From Pseudomonas linyingensis (GTDB taxonomy: Bacteria; Pseudomonadota; Gammaproteobacteria; Pseudomonadales; Pseudomonadaceae), in NCBI RefSeq assembly GCF_900109175.1, contig NZ_FNZE01000003.1:216174-280173 (forward strand): a stretch of DNA of 64,000 bases, given 5' to 3'. The position numbers were made by a program, and so were the translations under genes. The stretch's first letter is position 1. Each line of letters starts with the position of its first letter. Shown piece after piece: positions 1-10,067 of the stretch. The notes under the pieces were generated by a model. It did not search any database. It had not been told where the DNA came from and saw only the letters and a program-made list of their open reading frames with translations.

Positions 1-669
1 GCCGCCTATCTGCTCGGCGAGGCCTGGTTCTGCGGCCAGCCGTACTGCGTCGACGAGCGCGTGCTGGTGCCGCGCTCGCCGATCGCCGAGCTGATCGAAC
101 GCCACTTCGCGCCCTGGCTCAAGGGCACGCCGGCGCGCATCCTCGACCTGTGTACCGGCTCCGGCTGCATCGGCATCGCCTGTGCCCATGCCTTCCCCGA
201 GGCTGAAGTGGTGCTCGCCGACCTGTCGTTCGACGCGCTGGAGGTGGCCAACCTCAACATCGAGCGTCACGAGGTGGAGGAGCGCGTGTATAGCGTGCAG
301 GGTGACGGCTTCGACGGCCTGCCGGGGCAGCGCTTCGACCTGATCGTCTCCAACCCGCCCTATGTCGATGCCGAGGACTTCGCCGACATGCCGGCCGAGT
401 TCCACCACGAGCCGGCCATGGGCCTGGCCTGCGGCGACGATGGCCTGGATCTGGTGCGGCGCATGCTCGCCGAGGCCGCCGACCACCTCACCGAGGATGG
501 CCTGCTGGTGATCGAGGTGGGCAACAGCCAGGTGCACGTCGAGGCCGCCTACCCGGAAGTGGAATTCACCTGGGTCGAGTTCGCTCGCGGCGGCCACGGC
601 GTGTTCGTGCTCAGCGCCGAGCAGTGCCGTCGGCACCAGGCGCTGTTCCGCTCGCGTCTGCAGGGCTGA
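1..669 (+). CDS. prmB: PrmB, ribosomal protein uL3 glutamine methyltransferase (5'-truncated by window edge)
   Basis: This is the C-terminal 222 residues of an SAM-dependent methyltransferase that modifies a glutamine of ribosomal protein L3. The frame is open from base 1, so the start lies outside the window. The visible part has the class I SAM-binding motif ([12 protein letters not shown]) and the NPPY glutamine-binding signature ([10 protein letters not shown]) of the HemK/PrmA-like N5-glutamine methyltransferases. The sequence [18 protein letters not shown] near the left edge is typical of PrmB rather than PrmC. In Pseudomonas prmB lies just upstream of aroC, as here, with one opposing gene between. 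The call is firm; only the N-terminus is missing. Confidence 0.93.
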   Translation, partial: AAYLLGEAWFCGQPYCVDERVLVPRSPIAELIERHFAPWLKGTPARILDLCTGSGCIGIACAHAFPEAEVVLADLSFDALEVANLNIERHEVEERVYSVQGDGFDGLPGQRFDLIVSNPPYVDAEDFADMPAEFHHEPAMGLACGDDGLDLVRRMLAEAADHLTEDGLLVIEVGNSQVHVEAAYPEVEFTWVEFARGGHGVFVLSAEQCRRHQALFRSRLQG

Positions 670-677
670 GCAAGCGC

Positions 678-1625
678 TCAGGGCAGGATGAAGCGCGCCA
701 GCCCGTCGAGCAGTTCGCCGGCCAGTGGCAGCTGCGGGTCGTTGTAGGACGCCAGTGGTGGCGCGTCGGCGGGCACGATGCGCAGCATGTGGTTCATGCC
801 CTCGATCACCAGCAGCTGGGCCTCCGGCTTGGCCTGCAGCAGCAGCTGCGCCTCTTCCACGTCGACCTGGAAGTCGTGGCTGCCCTGGATGATCAGCGCC
901 GGGATCGGCACCTGGGCGAAGGCCTCGGCCGGGCGCTGCCGCAGCAGCGAGATCAGGTAGGGCTGCACGCTCGGGCGCAGCAGTACCCGCAGCTTCGGCG
1001 CTACCTCGGCCACCGTGTGGCCCCGTTCGAGTTCGCGCAGGATCGTCTCGGTTTCCGCCGCCAGCAGTGGCGGCAGGCGGCCCTGCAGCTGCTCGCGGAG
1101 CACGGTGCCGAGCGGGTGGGCGATGCCGGATACGCTGACCAGCGCATCGGCACCGGCGTCCACCGCGGCCAGGGTGGCGATCAGCGCGCCTTCGCTGTGG
1201 CCGAGCAGGATCAGCTGGGAAAAGCGCGGATCGGTCTTGAGCAGCTGCCCCCAGGCCACCGCGTCGGCGACGTAGGCCTCGACGCTCAACTGCTCCTCGC
1301 GCGGTGCCACCGCCCGGCTGGCGGCCACCCCGCGCTTGTCGTAGCGCAGGCTGGCGATGCCGCGCTCGGCCAGGCCGAGGGCCAGGCGCTTGAGGCTGTC
1401 ATTGTTTCCGCCAGCGGGGTTGTTGCCGTCGCGGTCGGTCGGGCCGGAGCCGGCGATCAGCAGCACCACCGGCGCCGGCTGCGCGGTTGCGGGCAGCATC
1501 AGGCTGCCGTGCAGGGTGCCGCCGGGCACGACCAGATCGACCGGCCACTGCAGGATGCTCGGCAGGCCTGCCCGGGTCAGGCCTGAACACAGCAGGAGGG
1601 TCAGCAGCAGGAGCGCTCGGAACAT
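678..1625 (-). CDS. Secreted alpha/beta hydrolase (serine esterase/peptidase-like)
   Basis: The 315-residue protein begins with a cleavable signal peptide (about 20 residues, [15 protein letters not shown]) and is probably periplasmic. It has an oxyanion-hole region ([10 protein letters not shown]) and the nucleophile elbow GHSEGA. A probable acid lies in GSHDFQVD and the catalytic histidine in GMNHML, completing a Ser-Asp-His triad. The substrate cannot be told from sequence; relatives are annotated as dienelactone-hydrolase-like or acyl esterases. It is transcribed towards prmB, with stops 8 bp apart, and away from aroC. The two start codons are about 150 bp apart, so the promoters probably share that gap. 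Confidence 0.8.
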   Translation of the reverse strand: MFRALLLLTLLLCSGLTRAGLPSILQWPVDLVVPGGTLHGSLMLPATAQPAPVVLLIAGSGPTDRDGNNPAGGNNDSLKRLALGLAERGIASLRYDKRGVAASRAVAPREEQLSVEAYVADAVAWGQLLKTDPRFSQLILLGHSEGALIATLAAVDAGADALVSVSGIAHPLGTVLREQLQGRLPPLLAAETETILRELERGHTVAEVAPKLRVLLRPSVQPYLISLLRQRPAEAFAQVPIPALIIQGSHDFQVDVEEAQLLLQAKPEAQLLVIEGMNHMLRIVPADAPPLASYNDPQLPLAGELLDGLARFILP

Positions 1626-1775
1626 GCAGGGACGGCTCGCAAGGACGTGAGGGTTGACGGAACGGGGAGGGCGCCGGTGCGGGGGTGGCAGCTTGCCGGC
1701 GTTTCCCCAGCAGGCGGACGCTTGGGTATACTTTGCGGCTCTCTATTTTTCTTTTCCCGCCGCGGAGCATCCTGC

Positions 1776-2867
1776 ATGTCTGGCAATACTTACGGCAAGC
1801 TGTTCACCGTCACCACTGCCGGTGAAAGCCATGGTCCGGCGCTGGTCGCCATCGTCGACGGCTGCCCGCCGGGGCTGGACATCTCCCTGGAAGACCTGCA
1901 GCGCGACCTCGACCGCCGCAAGCCCGGCACCAGCCGCCACACCACCCAGCGCCAGGAAGCCGACGAGGTGGAAATCCTCTCCGGCGTGTTCGAGGGCAAG
2001 ACCACCGGCTGCGCCATCGGCCTTCTGATCCGCAACACCGACCAGAAGTCCAAGGACTACTCGGCGATCAAGGACCTGTTCCGCCCGGCCCACGCCGACT
2101 ACACCTACCATCACAAGTACGGCCTGCGCGACTACCGTGGCGGCGGCCGCAGCTCGGCGCGCGAGACCGCCATGCGCGTGGCGGCCGGCGCCATCGCCAA
2201 GAAGTACCTGGCCAGCCTCGGCATTCAGGTGCGCGGCTACATGAGCCAGCTCGGTCCGATCGAGATCCCGTTCAAGACCTGGGACTCGGTGGAGGAGAAC
2301 GCCTTCTTCAGCCCCGATCCGGACAAGGTGGCCGAGCTGGAGGCATACATGGACCAGCTGCGCCGCGACCAGGATTCGGTCGGCGCGAAGATCACCGTGG
2401 TTGCCGAAGGCGTGCCGCCGGGGCTGGGCGAGCCGATCTTCGACCGCCTCGACGCCGAACTGGCCCACGCGCTGATGAGCATCAACGCGGTCAAGGGCGT
2501 GGAGATCGGCGCCGGCTTCGCCTCGGTGGCCCAGCGCGGTACCGAGCACCGCGACGAGCTGACCCCGGACGGCTTCCTGTCCAACAATGCCGGCGGCATC
2601 CTCGGCGGGATTTCCTCCGGCCAGCCGATCGTCGCCCACCTGGCGCTCAAGCCGACCTCGAGCATCACCACTCCGGGCCGCTCCATCGACATCCACGGCA
2701 ACCCGGTGGAAGTGATCACCAAGGGTCGTCACGATCCGTGCGTCGGCATCCGCGCCACGCCGATCGCCGAGGCGATGATGGCCATCGTGCTGATGGACCA
2801 CCTGCTGCGCCACCGCGCGCAGAACGCCGACGTGCAGGTGATTACCCCGGTGCTGCCGCAGCTGTGA
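1776..2867 (+). CDS. aroC: Chorismate synthase
   Basis: AroC converts 5-enolpyruvylshikimate 3-phosphate to chorismate using reduced FMN, the last step of the shikimate pathway. At 363 residues it has the family's usual length. The signatures GESHG near the N-terminus, the FMN/phosphate-binding [11 protein letters not shown] and GGISSGQP are all present. The open frame continues upstream to 1647, but the ATG at 1776 gives the canonical start MSGNTYGK and follows a purine-rich GCGGAG. A TATACT hexamer at 1727-1732 is a plausible -10 box, although I see no convincing -35. A GTAGGTTGGGT-type inverted repeat follows the stop. Confidence 0.97.
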   Translation: MSGNTYGKLFTVTTAGESHGPALVAIVDGCPPGLDISLEDLQRDLDRRKPGTSRHTTQRQEADEVEILSGVFEGKTTGCAIGLLIRNTDQKSKDYSAIKDLFRPAHADYTYHHKYGLRDYRGGGRSSARETAMRVAAGAIAKKYLASLGIQVRGYMSQLGPIEIPFKTWDSVEENAFFSPDPDKVAELEAYMDQLRRDQDSVGAKITVVAEGVPPGLGEPIFDRLDAELAHALMSINAVKGVEIGAGFASVAQRGTEHRDELTPDGFLSNNAGGILGGISSGQPIVAHLALKPTSSITTPGRSIDIHGNPVEVITKGRHDPCVGIRATPIAEAMMAIVLMDHLLRHRAQNADVQVITPVLPQL

Positions 2868-2875
2868 GTCGCCGC

Positions 2876-2912
2876 GTAGGTTGGGTGGAGGCCCTGGCCG
2901 CTACCCAACATG
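2876..2912. repeat. Imperfect inverted repeat of the GTAGGTTGGGT type
   Basis: Directly after the aroC stop, TTGGGT (2881-2886) is mirrored by ACCCAA (2903-2908) around a G/C-rich centre, giving a short hairpin without a T tract. GTAGGTTGGGT...ACCCAAC elements recur between genes in many Pseudomonas and related gamma-proteobacterial genomes. Only one copy is visible in this window. Membership of a repeat family is from general recollection, not from a search. Confidence 0.5.
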
Positions 2913-2958
2913 CGGACTGTCGGCTGTCGCTGCGCGCTAGCCAGCCGGCGGGGCGAGC

Positions 2959-4116
2959 ATGACTTTCGCGTTGCCCTACTGGCGCCTGTCCGGCTTCTAC
3001 TTCAGCTACTTCGCCCTGCTTGGGGCGACGGCGCCGTTTCTCGCCCTGTATTTCGATCACCTGGGCTTTTCCGCGGCGCGCATCGGCGAGCTGGTGGCGA
3101 TTCCCATGCTGATGCGCTGCGTGGCGCCCAACCTGTGGGGCTGGCTGGGCGATGTCACTGGCCGGCGCCTGTTGATCGTGCGCCTCGGCGCGCTCTGCAC
3201 CCTGGTCAGCTTCGCCAGCATCTTCTACCGCCAGGACTACGCCTGGCTGGCGCTGGTGATGGCCCTGCACGCGTTCTTCTGGCATGCGGTGTTGCCGCAG
3301 TTCGAGGTCATCACCCTGGCCCACCTGCGCGAGCAGGCGGCGCGCTACAGCCAGATCCGCCTGTGGGGCTCGATCGGCTTCATCTGCACGGTGGTCGGCC
3401 TCGGCGCGCTGTTCGAGCGGCTGAGTCTGGATGCCTACCCCTGGACGCTGATCGGCATCATGCTGGCCATCGTCCTCAGCAGCCTGTGGATTCCCAACGC
3501 CCAGCTGCAGGTACACGCCGGCGAAACCGGGCGCGGCGGCTTTTTGCAGCAGCTGCGCCGTCCCGGCGTGCCGGCGTTCTATGTCGCGGTGGCGCTGATG
3601 CTGCTCAGCCACGGGCCGTACTACACCTTCATCACCCTGCACCTGGAAAGCCTCGGCTACAGCCGCAGCCAGATCGGCTGGCTGTGGGCGCTCGGCGTGC
3701 TCGCGGAGATCGTCCTGTTCCTGGTGATGGCGCGCCTGCTGGCGCGCTTCTCGGTGCGCCAGGTGCTGCTCGCCAGCCTGCTGCTGGCCGCGCTGCGCTG
3801 GCTGCTGCTGGGCAACCTGGCCGAGCACTGGCCGGTGCTGCTGGTGGCGCAGGTCATGCATGCCGCCACCTTCGGCAGCTTCCATGCCGCTGCGATCCAC
3901 TTCGTGCGCCACAGCTTCGCCGCCCGCCAGCAAGGGCAGGGGCAGGCGCTGTATGCCGCGCTGTCCGGTGTCGGCGGCGCGCTCGGCGCCCTGTATGCCG
4001 GCTACAGCTGGAACAGCCTCGGCCCGGCCTGGACCTTCGCCCTCGCCAGCCTGGCGGCCCTGCTGGCTGCCGTGATCATCGCCCGCCGCCTGCGCGAGCC
4101 GGAGCTGGCACCCTGA
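2959..4116 (+). CDS. MFS transporter of the MFS_1-like / HcaT type
   Basis: This 385-residue integral membrane protein has about twelve hydrophobic segments and a short central loop around residues 185-200. It begins directly with a membrane helix (WRLSGFYFSYFALLGATAPF), and ARYSQIRLWGSIGF in the first half is characteristic of the HcaT/nucleoside:H+ symporter-like MFS branch. The substrate is unknown; the family name 3-phenylpropionate transporter should not be taken literally. It lies between aroC and mtnB in the same direction, and the gap to mtnB is only 38 bp. Co-transcription with the methionine-salvage genes is possible, so import of a sulfur compound is conceivable but unproven. Confidence 0.8.
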   Translation: MTFALPYWRLSGFYFSYFALLGATAPFLALYFDHLGFSAARIGELVAIPMLMRCVAPNLWGWLGDVTGRRLLIVRLGALCTLVSFASIFYRQDYAWLALVMALHAFFWHAVLPQFEVITLAHLREQAARYSQIRLWGSIGFICTVVGLGALFERLSLDAYPWTLIGIMLAIVLSSLWIPNAQLQVHAGETGRGGFLQQLRRPGVPAFYVAVALMLLSHGPYYTFITLHLESLGYSRSQIGWLWALGVLAEIVLFLVMARLLARFSVRQVLLASLLLAALRWLLLGNLAEHWPVLLVAQVMHAATFGSFHAAAIHFVRHSFAARQQGQGQALYAALSGVGGALGALYAGYSWNSLGPAWTFALASLAALLAAVIIARRLREPELAP

Positions 4117-4154
4117 ATCCGCTCTTCGCCACCCGAATATTCGAGATCCCCAAG

Positions 4155-4775
4155 ATGACCGATCAGCGCGAACTCCTCACCCGGCAGATCATCGAGGCCG
4201 GCCGCTTCCTCTACGGCCGCGGCTGGTCGCCGGCCACCAGCAGCAACTACTCGGCGCGCCTGGCCGCCGACCAGGCGTTGCTCACCGTGTCCGGCAAGCA
4301 CAAGGGCCAGCTGACCGAGAACGACGTGCTGGCCACCGACCTTGCCGGCAACAGCCTGGAGCCGGGCAAGAGGCCGTCGGCCGAGACCCTGCTGCACACC
4401 CAGCTGTACGCCTGGCGCGCCGACATCGGCGCGGTGTTGCACACCCACTCGGTCAACGCCACCGTGCTGTCGCGCCTCACTCCTGGCGACCAACTGCTGC
4501 TGGAAGACTACGAGCTGCAGAAGGCCTTCAGCGGGGTGACCACCCACGAGGGCCAGGTGCTGGTGCCGATCTTCGACAACGACCAGGACATCGCCCGCCT
4601 GGCCGGCAAGGTGCAGCAGTGGCTGGATACCCATCCCGACTGCGTGGGCTACCTGATCCGCGGCCACGGCCTTTACACTTGGGGTCCGCAGATGAGCGAT
4701 GCCCTGCGCCAGATCGAAGCCTTCGAATTCCTCTTCGAATGCGAACTGAAGACCCGCCAGGTGCTGGGTCGCTGA
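4155..4775 (+). CDS. mtnB: Methylthioribulose-1-phosphate dehydratase
   Basis: MtnB is a class II aldolase-fold zinc enzyme that dehydrates 5-methylthioribulose 1-phosphate in the methionine salvage pathway. The 206-residue protein carries the metal-binding HTHSVNA motif and the later GHGLYTWG motif of the family, with the probable catalytic acid between them. The open frame extends far upstream out of phase with the MFS gene, but the ATG at 4155 gives MTDQRELL, the expected N-terminus. mtnD follows 42 bp later and mtnC follows mtnD, forming an mtnBDC cluster. mtnA, mtnK and mtnP are not in this window. Confidence 0.93.
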   Translation: MTDQRELLTRQIIEAGRFLYGRGWSPATSSNYSARLAADQALLTVSGKHKGQLTENDVLATDLAGNSLEPGKRPSAETLLHTQLYAWRADIGAVLHTHSVNATVLSRLTPGDQLLLEDYELQKAFSGVTTHEGQVLVPIFDNDQDIARLAGKVQQWLDTHPDCVGYLIRGHGLYTWGPQMSDALRQIEAFEFLFECELKTRQVLGR

Positions 4776-4817
4776 GCCCTACTCGACCAGACAAGCCGAC
4801 TTAACAAGGAACCGCCC

Positions 4818-5363
4818 ATGAGCCGCCTGAGCGTCTACCACGAGTCCACCCCGCAGCTGCCGAACAAGGTGCTGACCCACGCCGAGGACATCGCCGCCAC
4901 CCTGGCCGAGGTTGGCGTGCGTTTCGAGCGCTGGCAGGCCAGCGCGCCCATCGCCCCCGGCGCCAGCCAGGAGGAGGTGATCGCCGCCTACCGCCACGAG
5001 ATCGACAAGCTGATGAGCGAGCAGGGCTACGTCACCGTCGACGTGATCAGCCTGGACCGCAGCCACCCGCAGAAGGCCGAGCTGCGCGCCAAGTTCCTCG
5101 ACGAGCACACCCACGGCGAGGATGAGGTGCGCTTCTTCGTCGCCGGCCGTGGCCTGTTCACCCTGCACGTCGGCGACCACGTCTACGCGGTGATGTGCGA
5201 GAAGAACGACCTGATCTCGGTGCCGGCCGGCACCCGCCACTGGTTCGACATGGGCGAGGAGCCGCACTTCGTAGCCATCCGTCTGTTCAACAACCCCGAG
5301 GGCTGGGTGGCCAACTTCACCGGCGACGCCATCGCCAAGAACTTCCCGCCGCTGGAGGACTGA
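4818..5363 (+). CDS. mtnD: Acireductone dioxygenase
   Basis: MtnD is a cupin enzyme that oxidises the acireductone of methionine salvage. With Fe it gives the 2-keto acid precursor of methionine; with Ni it gives an off-pathway product and CO. The 181-residue protein shows the metal ligands His97, His99 and Glu103 (HTHGEDE) and His141 (GTRHWFDMG). An AAGGA Shine-Dalgarno sits just before the ATG. It is the middle gene of mtnBDC, and mtnC begins 2 bp after its stop, implying translational coupling. Confidence 0.96.
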   Translation: MSRLSVYHESTPQLPNKVLTHAEDIAATLAEVGVRFERWQASAPIAPGASQEEVIAAYRHEIDKLMSEQGYVTVDVISLDRSHPQKAELRAKFLDEHTHGEDEVRFFVAGRGLFTLHVGDHVYAVMCEKNDLISVPAGTRHWFDMGEEPHFVAIRLFNNPEGWVANFTGDAIAKNFPPLED

Positions 5364-5365
5364 CG

Positions 5366-6049
5366 GTGCCGATCAAAGCCATCCTCACCGACATCGAAGG
5401 CACCACCAGCGCGGTCAGCTTCGTCTTCGACGTGCTGTTTCCCTACGCCCGCGAGCACCTGCCGGCATTCGTCCGTGAACATGCCGAAGAGCCGACCGTG
5501 GCCGAGCAGCTCGCCGCCGTGCGCGCCGAGAGCGGCGAGGGCGACGCCGACGTCGAGCGGGTCATCGCCATCCTTCTCGAGTGGATCGCCAGCGACCGCA
5601 AGGCCACCCCTCTCAAGGCACTGCAGGGCATGGTCTGGGAGCAGGGCTACCGCGCCGGCCAGCTCAAGGGCCACGTCTATGCGGACGCGGTGGACGCGCT
5701 CAAGGCCTGGAAAGCGGCCGGCTACGACCTGCATGTCTACTCCTCCGGCTCGATCCAGGCGCAGAAGCTGATCTTCGGCTGCTCCGAGGCCGGCGACCTG
5801 ACCCCGCTGTTCTCCGGCTACTTCGACACCACCAGCGGCGGCAAGCGCGAGGCCGAGTCCTACGCACGTATCGCCGCGGCCATCGGCCGCCCGGCTGGCG
5901 AGATCCTGTTCCTCTCCGATGTGGTCGAGGAGCTCGACGCCGCCCAGACTGCCGGCATGGCCACCTGCGGCCTGGCCCGCGACGGCGGCGAGCTGGCCGG
6001 ACACCGGACGGTGGCCAGCTTTGCCGCCATCGAGCCGGCCGTCTTCTGA
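5366..6049 (+). CDS. mtnC: Acireductone synthase (enolase-phosphatase E1)
   Basis: MtnC is a bifunctional HAD-superfamily enzyme that enolises and dephosphorylates 2,3-diketo-5-methylthiopentyl-1-phosphate to the acireductone used by MtnD. HAD motif I is LTDIEGTT with Asp9 and Glu11, the E1-specific variant; the motif II region is YSSGS and the acidic motif is [12 protein letters not shown] chose the GTG at 5366, 2 bp after mtnD, because it gives 227 residues starting just before motif I. An upstream start would run back through mtnD out of frame. It ends the methionine salvage cluster. Confidence 0.95.
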   Translation: MPIKAILTDIEGTTSAVSFVFDVLFPYAREHLPAFVREHAEEPTVAEQLAAVRAESGEGDADVERVIAILLEWIASDRKATPLKALQGMVWEQGYRAGQLKGHVYADAVDALKAWKAAGYDLHVYSSGSIQAQKLIFGCSEAGDLTPLFSGYFDTTSGGKREAESYARIAAAIGRPAGEILFLSDVVEELDAAQTAGMATCGLARDGGELAGHRTVASFAAIEPAVF

Positions 6050-6178
6050 CCCCAACCCGACGGGGCTTGCGCAATTTGCCAGCCAGCCGCCCGGCGGCGG
6101 CTGGTCTGCCACGGGGCCGTCACACGGCGGTTCCAGACTGTCGCAAAGGCTGCTCGCTGCCTAAAATCCCGATTCTCT

Positions 6179-6203
6179 GCGAAACCCAGGTTTCGCTATA
6201 TTT
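6179..6203 (+). promoter_or_regulatory. Perfect 18-bp palindrome with T/A-rich tail between mtnC and speE
   Basis: GCGAAACC-CA-GGTTTCGC (6179-6196) is a perfect dyad followed at once by TATATTTT. It can be read as a short intrinsic terminator for mtnC, or as an operator overlapping a TATATT -10 box at 6197 for speE. The sequence alone does not decide between these. An imperfect G/C hairpin (CCAGCCGCC...GGCGGCTGG, about 6079-6101) lies upstream. Confidence 0.5.
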
Positions 6204-6230
6204 TCAATGACTTGCAAGGAAAATACGCCC

Positions 6231-7091
<861 letters not shown>

Positions 7092-7116
7092 TACCTGCAC
7101 GCAGCAGGCAGCAATA

Positions 7117-7150
7117 GCGAAGGGGCCCGATCAGGGCCCCTTCGCGTTTG
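7117..7150 (+). terminator. Intrinsic terminator of speE
   Basis: An 11-bp perfect stem, CGAAGGGGCCC / GGGCCCCTTCG (7118-7128 with 7134-7144), with a 5-nt loop is followed by GTTTG. It starts 26 bp after the speE stop. Confidence 0.85.
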
Positions 7151-7253
7151 AGACGGGATTGCTGCCGCCATCTGCAGTCTGTGCCTTGACCCTCCCTCGT
7201 ATTGCCGAGGGTACAGGTCCGGGTGAGCGGCTGGCTTCCCGGTTGGTTGATGG

Positions 7254-7460
7254 TCACACCGCCTGGTTGATGGGTGGCGTGCCTTCCTTCATCCCTTGCA
7301 TGATCTGATTGCGGAACTCCGGAGTGTCTTCGTAGCCGTGCACGCTACGTCCGTGCTCGACAACGGCTTCCAGCAGTTCCTCCTTGGTGTCGGCGGCCAG
7401 TGCCACTGTGCACTTCACGTCGCCCGGGTGGTCCCGGCAATCGATGTAGTACCTGGACAT
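7254..7460 (-). CDS. DUF1059 family small protein
   Basis: This 68-residue soluble protein starts MSRYYIDCRDHPGD, typical of the DUF1059 family, whose members are about 55-70 residues long. It continues with an alpha/beta stretch (CTVALAADTKEELLEAVVEHG) and a C-terminal helix. I used the ATG at 7460 rather than the upstream alternative because a GGAGGG ribosome site lies just before it. Function is unknown for the family; two cysteines are present (one in YYIDC, one in KCTV). It stands alone between speE and the nitronate monooxygenase gene, on the opposite strand to speE. Confidence 0.8.
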   Translation of the reverse strand: MSRYYIDCRDHPGDVKCTVALAADTKEELLEAVVEHGRSVHGYEDTPEFRNQIMQGMKEGTPPINQAV

Positions 7461-7654
7461 GATGGCGCCCTCCAGATCGCTAGGGCCCAACTGGCCTGAC
7501 CTCCCTCCCGCTATGGTGGGAGTCAGGGCCCTGAAGTCGACAGCTCCGAGCTTTTTGTTGTTGGCCTGGGGCTGTCTGGCTCTGTTTTAAGTATAGGTCG
7601 CCACGTTCATCCGCCACCTTGCGGCGGGAAATTCCGCCGAGCGGTCTGCGGGCT

Positions 7655-8719
7655 TCAGGGGCGGCAGGCGGCCATCTCCTCCATCAGTGTGCGGACCAGT
7701 TCGCCGGCCGGCAGCGTGCGGGCCATCCCGGCGGCCTGGCCGGCCCACAGCGACAGGTATTCGCTGCGCCCCTGGCGGACGGCGGCCTGGCGAATATCGC
7801 CAGTCAGCGCATTCTGCACCGGATAGGCGGGCACCTCGTCTTCCGCCGCCGCCAGGCGGCGCATGAAGTCGTTGGCGATGCCGCGCGCCAGGCGGCCGGA
7901 GAAGGCGCGGGTCAGGCGCGTGCTGTCGTCGCGGGCGGCGAGGATCGCCTCCTTCCAGATCGAGGGGATGCCCGACTCCGGGCAGCAGAGGAAGGCTGTG
8001 CCCAGTTGCGCGGCCTGGGCGCCGAGCAGCAAGGCCGCGGCGATGCCACGGCCATCCATGATCCCGCCGGCAGCGATCACCGGGATGTTCACCGCCGCCA
8101 CCACCTGCGGCAGCAGGGCCAGCAGGCCGAGGCAGGACTGCTGCGGATCGCCGAGGAAGGTGCCGCGATGGCCGCCGGCCTCGCTGCCCTGGGCGCAGAT
8201 CAGGTCGGCGCCGACCGCTTGCCACGCCAGGGCCTCTGCCACCGTGGTGGCGGTGCCGATCACCCGGCAGCCGGCGGCATGGAAGCGCGCGACGGTGGTC
8301 GCGTCGAGCAGGCCGAAGGTGAAACTGACCAGCGGCGGCGCCAGCTCCAGCAGGGTTTCGATCTGCGCGCGGTTGTCCTCGCAGAAGCGCGCCGGCCGGC
8401 TACCGGGTGGCAGGCCCAGTTCGGCGCGCAACGGATCGAGGCGTGCCTGGGCGCGGGCCACTTCCTCGTCGCTGGGATCGGGGTTCTCGAGAATGAACAG
8501 GTTGACGTTGAACGGGCGGTCGGTCAGCGCACGCACCCGTGCCACCCCCTCGCGCATCGCCGCCGGCGACAGCGTGGCCGCGGCGAAGGAGCCCAGGGCG
8601 CCGGCGTTGCATACGGCGGCGACCAGCTCCGGGGTGGTCGCGCCGCCGGCCATGGGTGCCTGGATCAGCGGATGGCGTACGCCGGTGAGGGTGGCGAACG
8701 GCGTGTTGGGTGCGGACAT
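7655..8719 (-). CDS. NAD(P)H-independent nitronate monooxygenase family protein
   Basis: The 354-residue FMN-binding TIM-barrel enzyme belongs to the nitronate monooxygenase / 2-nitropropane dioxygenase family, which oxidises alkyl nitronates such as propionate 3-nitronate. Signatures are QAPMAGGATTPE at the N-terminus, the FMN/substrate segment QGSEAGGHRG with its catalytic-type histidine, and the phosphate-binding AAGGIMDGRG. The ATG at 8719 has an excellent CCAGGAGGAAA ribosome site. The natural substrate is unknown and may be a host or plant nitro toxin. The GNAT gene just upstream, ending 40 bp before it, is on the same strand and may be co-transcribed. Confidence 0.88.
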   Translation of the reverse strand: MSAPNTPFATLTGVRHPLIQAPMAGGATTPELVAAVCNAGALGSFAAATLSPAAMREGVARVRALTDRPFNVNLFILENPDPSDEEVARAQARLDPLRAELGLPPGSRPARFCEDNRAQIETLLELAPPLVSFTFGLLDATTVARFHAAGCRVIGTATTVAEALAWQAVGADLICAQGSEAGGHRGTFLGDPQQSCLGLLALLPQVVAAVNIPVIAAGGIMDGRGIAAALLLGAQAAQLGTAFLCCPESGIPSIWKEAILAARDDSTRLTRAFSGRLARGIANDFMRRLAAAEDEVPAYPVQNALTGDIRQAAVRQGRSEYLSLWAGQAAGMARTLPAGELVRTLMEEMAACRP

Positions 8720-8759
8720 GGCGTTTCCTCCTGGAGCCTGGACAGTCCGTAGTCTGGCC

Positions 8760-9263
8760 TCAATGCAGCGGCTTGACCATGTACAACGCCGGCACCCGGT
8801 AGGAGGCCAGGTTGTGCTGCTGCACGGACTCCAGTTCGGTTTCGGCGACATAGCCCAGGCGTGCCCAGAAGTCCTCCGAACCTTGTACCGAAACCAGTGC
8901 GGAATATTTGATCTGTGGGCTGCGCCCGTGCTCCAGGTTGCGCCGCACCAGCGCCGGGCCGATGCCGCGTCCGGCGGCGCGGCGCGCCACGGCGAGGTCG
9001 TGCAGGTACAGGCAGTCCGGACTGTTCGGCGCGCTGAAGGCGCCGTCCAGTGGCGTGACCTTGCCGGCCAGGGAGCGGTAGCCAAACAGGTAGGCGCACA
9101 GGCCGTGCGCATCCTCGGCGACCCAGGCCAGTTCGGGAAAGCTGTGCAGGCGCTGGCGGATGATCGCGGCGCTTTCAAGCAGCTCGTGGGGGTAGGACTC
9201 TTCCTGGATTGCCAGAACGGCAGGGATGTCGTCCTCGCTCATCAGGCGCAGGTGGTAATTCAT
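8760..9263 (-). CDS. GNAT family N-acetyltransferase
   Basis: This 167-residue protein has the GCN5-related acetyltransferase fold. Beta strands near the start (YHLRLMSEDDIPAVLAIQEESYP) are followed by the acetyl-CoA pyrophosphate loop in VARRAAGRGIGPALVRRN (Q/R-x-x-G-x-G/A). The acceptor is unknown. I start at the ATG at 9263 because it places the first GNAT strand correctly. An upstream ATG adds 39 unconserved residues, and the Shine-Dalgarno here is weak. It is probably in one transcript with the downstream nitronate monooxygenase gene. Confidence 0.82.
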   Translation of the reverse strand: MNYHLRLMSEDDIPAVLAIQEESYPHELLESAAIIRQRLHSFPELAWVAEDAHGLCAYLFGYRSLAGKVTPLDGAFSAPNSPDCLYLHDLAVARRAAGRGIGPALVRRNLEHGRSPQIKYSALVSVQGSEDFWARLGYVAETELESVQQHNLASYRVPALYMVKPLH

Positions 9264-9443
9264 GGGCAGTTCGGCAGGGATCGATCGATGGGCTTTCGCG
9301 GGAGCAGGGAAGGGGCTGGCCAGTCGGTGGATAGTGGTGGCGACGCGCAAGGGCTGTCGCCCCACGACACGGCAGCGCAATTATTCCAGATTGGCGCCGG
9401 CAAGTATGCCCCGTGCGCTGGCGCAGGGATATGCGGTGCGCAA

Positions 9444-10067
9444 TCAGTAATCCAGACGCGCGCCCTGCAGTCGGCCGTGCACGGTAATCAGGTCATAGGT
9501 GCGCTCCTCATCCTTGAGCTGATTGACGATCCGGGAGGCGAGCTTGTTAGCGGCGCTGCTCAGTCGCTGGCAGTCCTTCATGGCGGGCATCGCCTGCAAC
9601 TGGCGGTTGACCTCGAGGGCTGCCTTGCGACCAATCTGATGATGACCGAGTTCATGCTGGTTCAGCGCCGTCAGATAACGCTGGAATCGTTCGCGCAGGA
9701 TATCGCTGCCGCCGACTAGGCGTGGCAGTTGAATCGTGGTGTTCAATCCGGTGGAAACCTCACTGATCCGGCAATCGCCATTGGCATCCGTAGCCCATTG
9801 ATAGCGCCAGTTCACCCGCCAGCTGGTGTAGGCATGGAAGGTTTGTCCGTCATGCCGGATCGGCGAAGTATTGTTCAGCGCCCGTGCCAGTGACCTGGAA
9901 TTGTTGGCCTGAACTTCATAGTCGCTATAGGTGAGTGATTCAGTGATTTCGGCGGAGGCAATTGGCGCTATCAGGGCGAGCGTCATGAGGAAAGTGGCCT
10001 GCTTGAGCCTGCGGGCAACGCCTGACGGGCTTGGCTGGCAAGCGCTGGTGCAGTTGAGGTTTCTCAT
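9444..10067 (-). CDS. Exported DUF922-type zinc metalloprotease-like protein
   Basis: The 207-residue protein has an N-terminal hydrophobic export signal (about residues 24-39, ending IASA) and a DUF922 body. The body includes SWRVNWRYQW and a zinc-peptidase HExxH motif, HELGHH, at residues 138-143. DUF922 proteins are predicted secreted metallopeptidases of unknown substrate. The second ATG (codon 28) would also keep the signal peptide, so the start is uncertain. Its sequence is less G+C-rich than its neighbours, and it borders the A+T-rich segment at 10.1-10.75 kb, which suggests an accessory origin. No partner gene is evident. Confidence 0.75.
   Translation of the reverse strand: MRNLNCTSACQPSPSGVARRLKQATFLMTLALIAPIASAEITESLTYSDYEVQANNSRSLARALNNTSPIRHDGQTFHAYTSWRVNWRYQWATDANGDCRISEVSTGLNTTIQLPRLVGGSDILRERFQRYLTALNQHELGHHQIGRKAALEVNRQLQAMPAMKDCQRLSSAANKLASRIVNQLKDEERTYDLITVHGRLQGARLDY

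Noticed and set aside
7490-7532. Hairpin GGCCTGAC...GTCAGGGCC as terminator of the nitronate monooxygenase gene
   Set aside because: It is imperfect, has no T tract, and is 120 bp beyond the stop; a role is possible but not supported.
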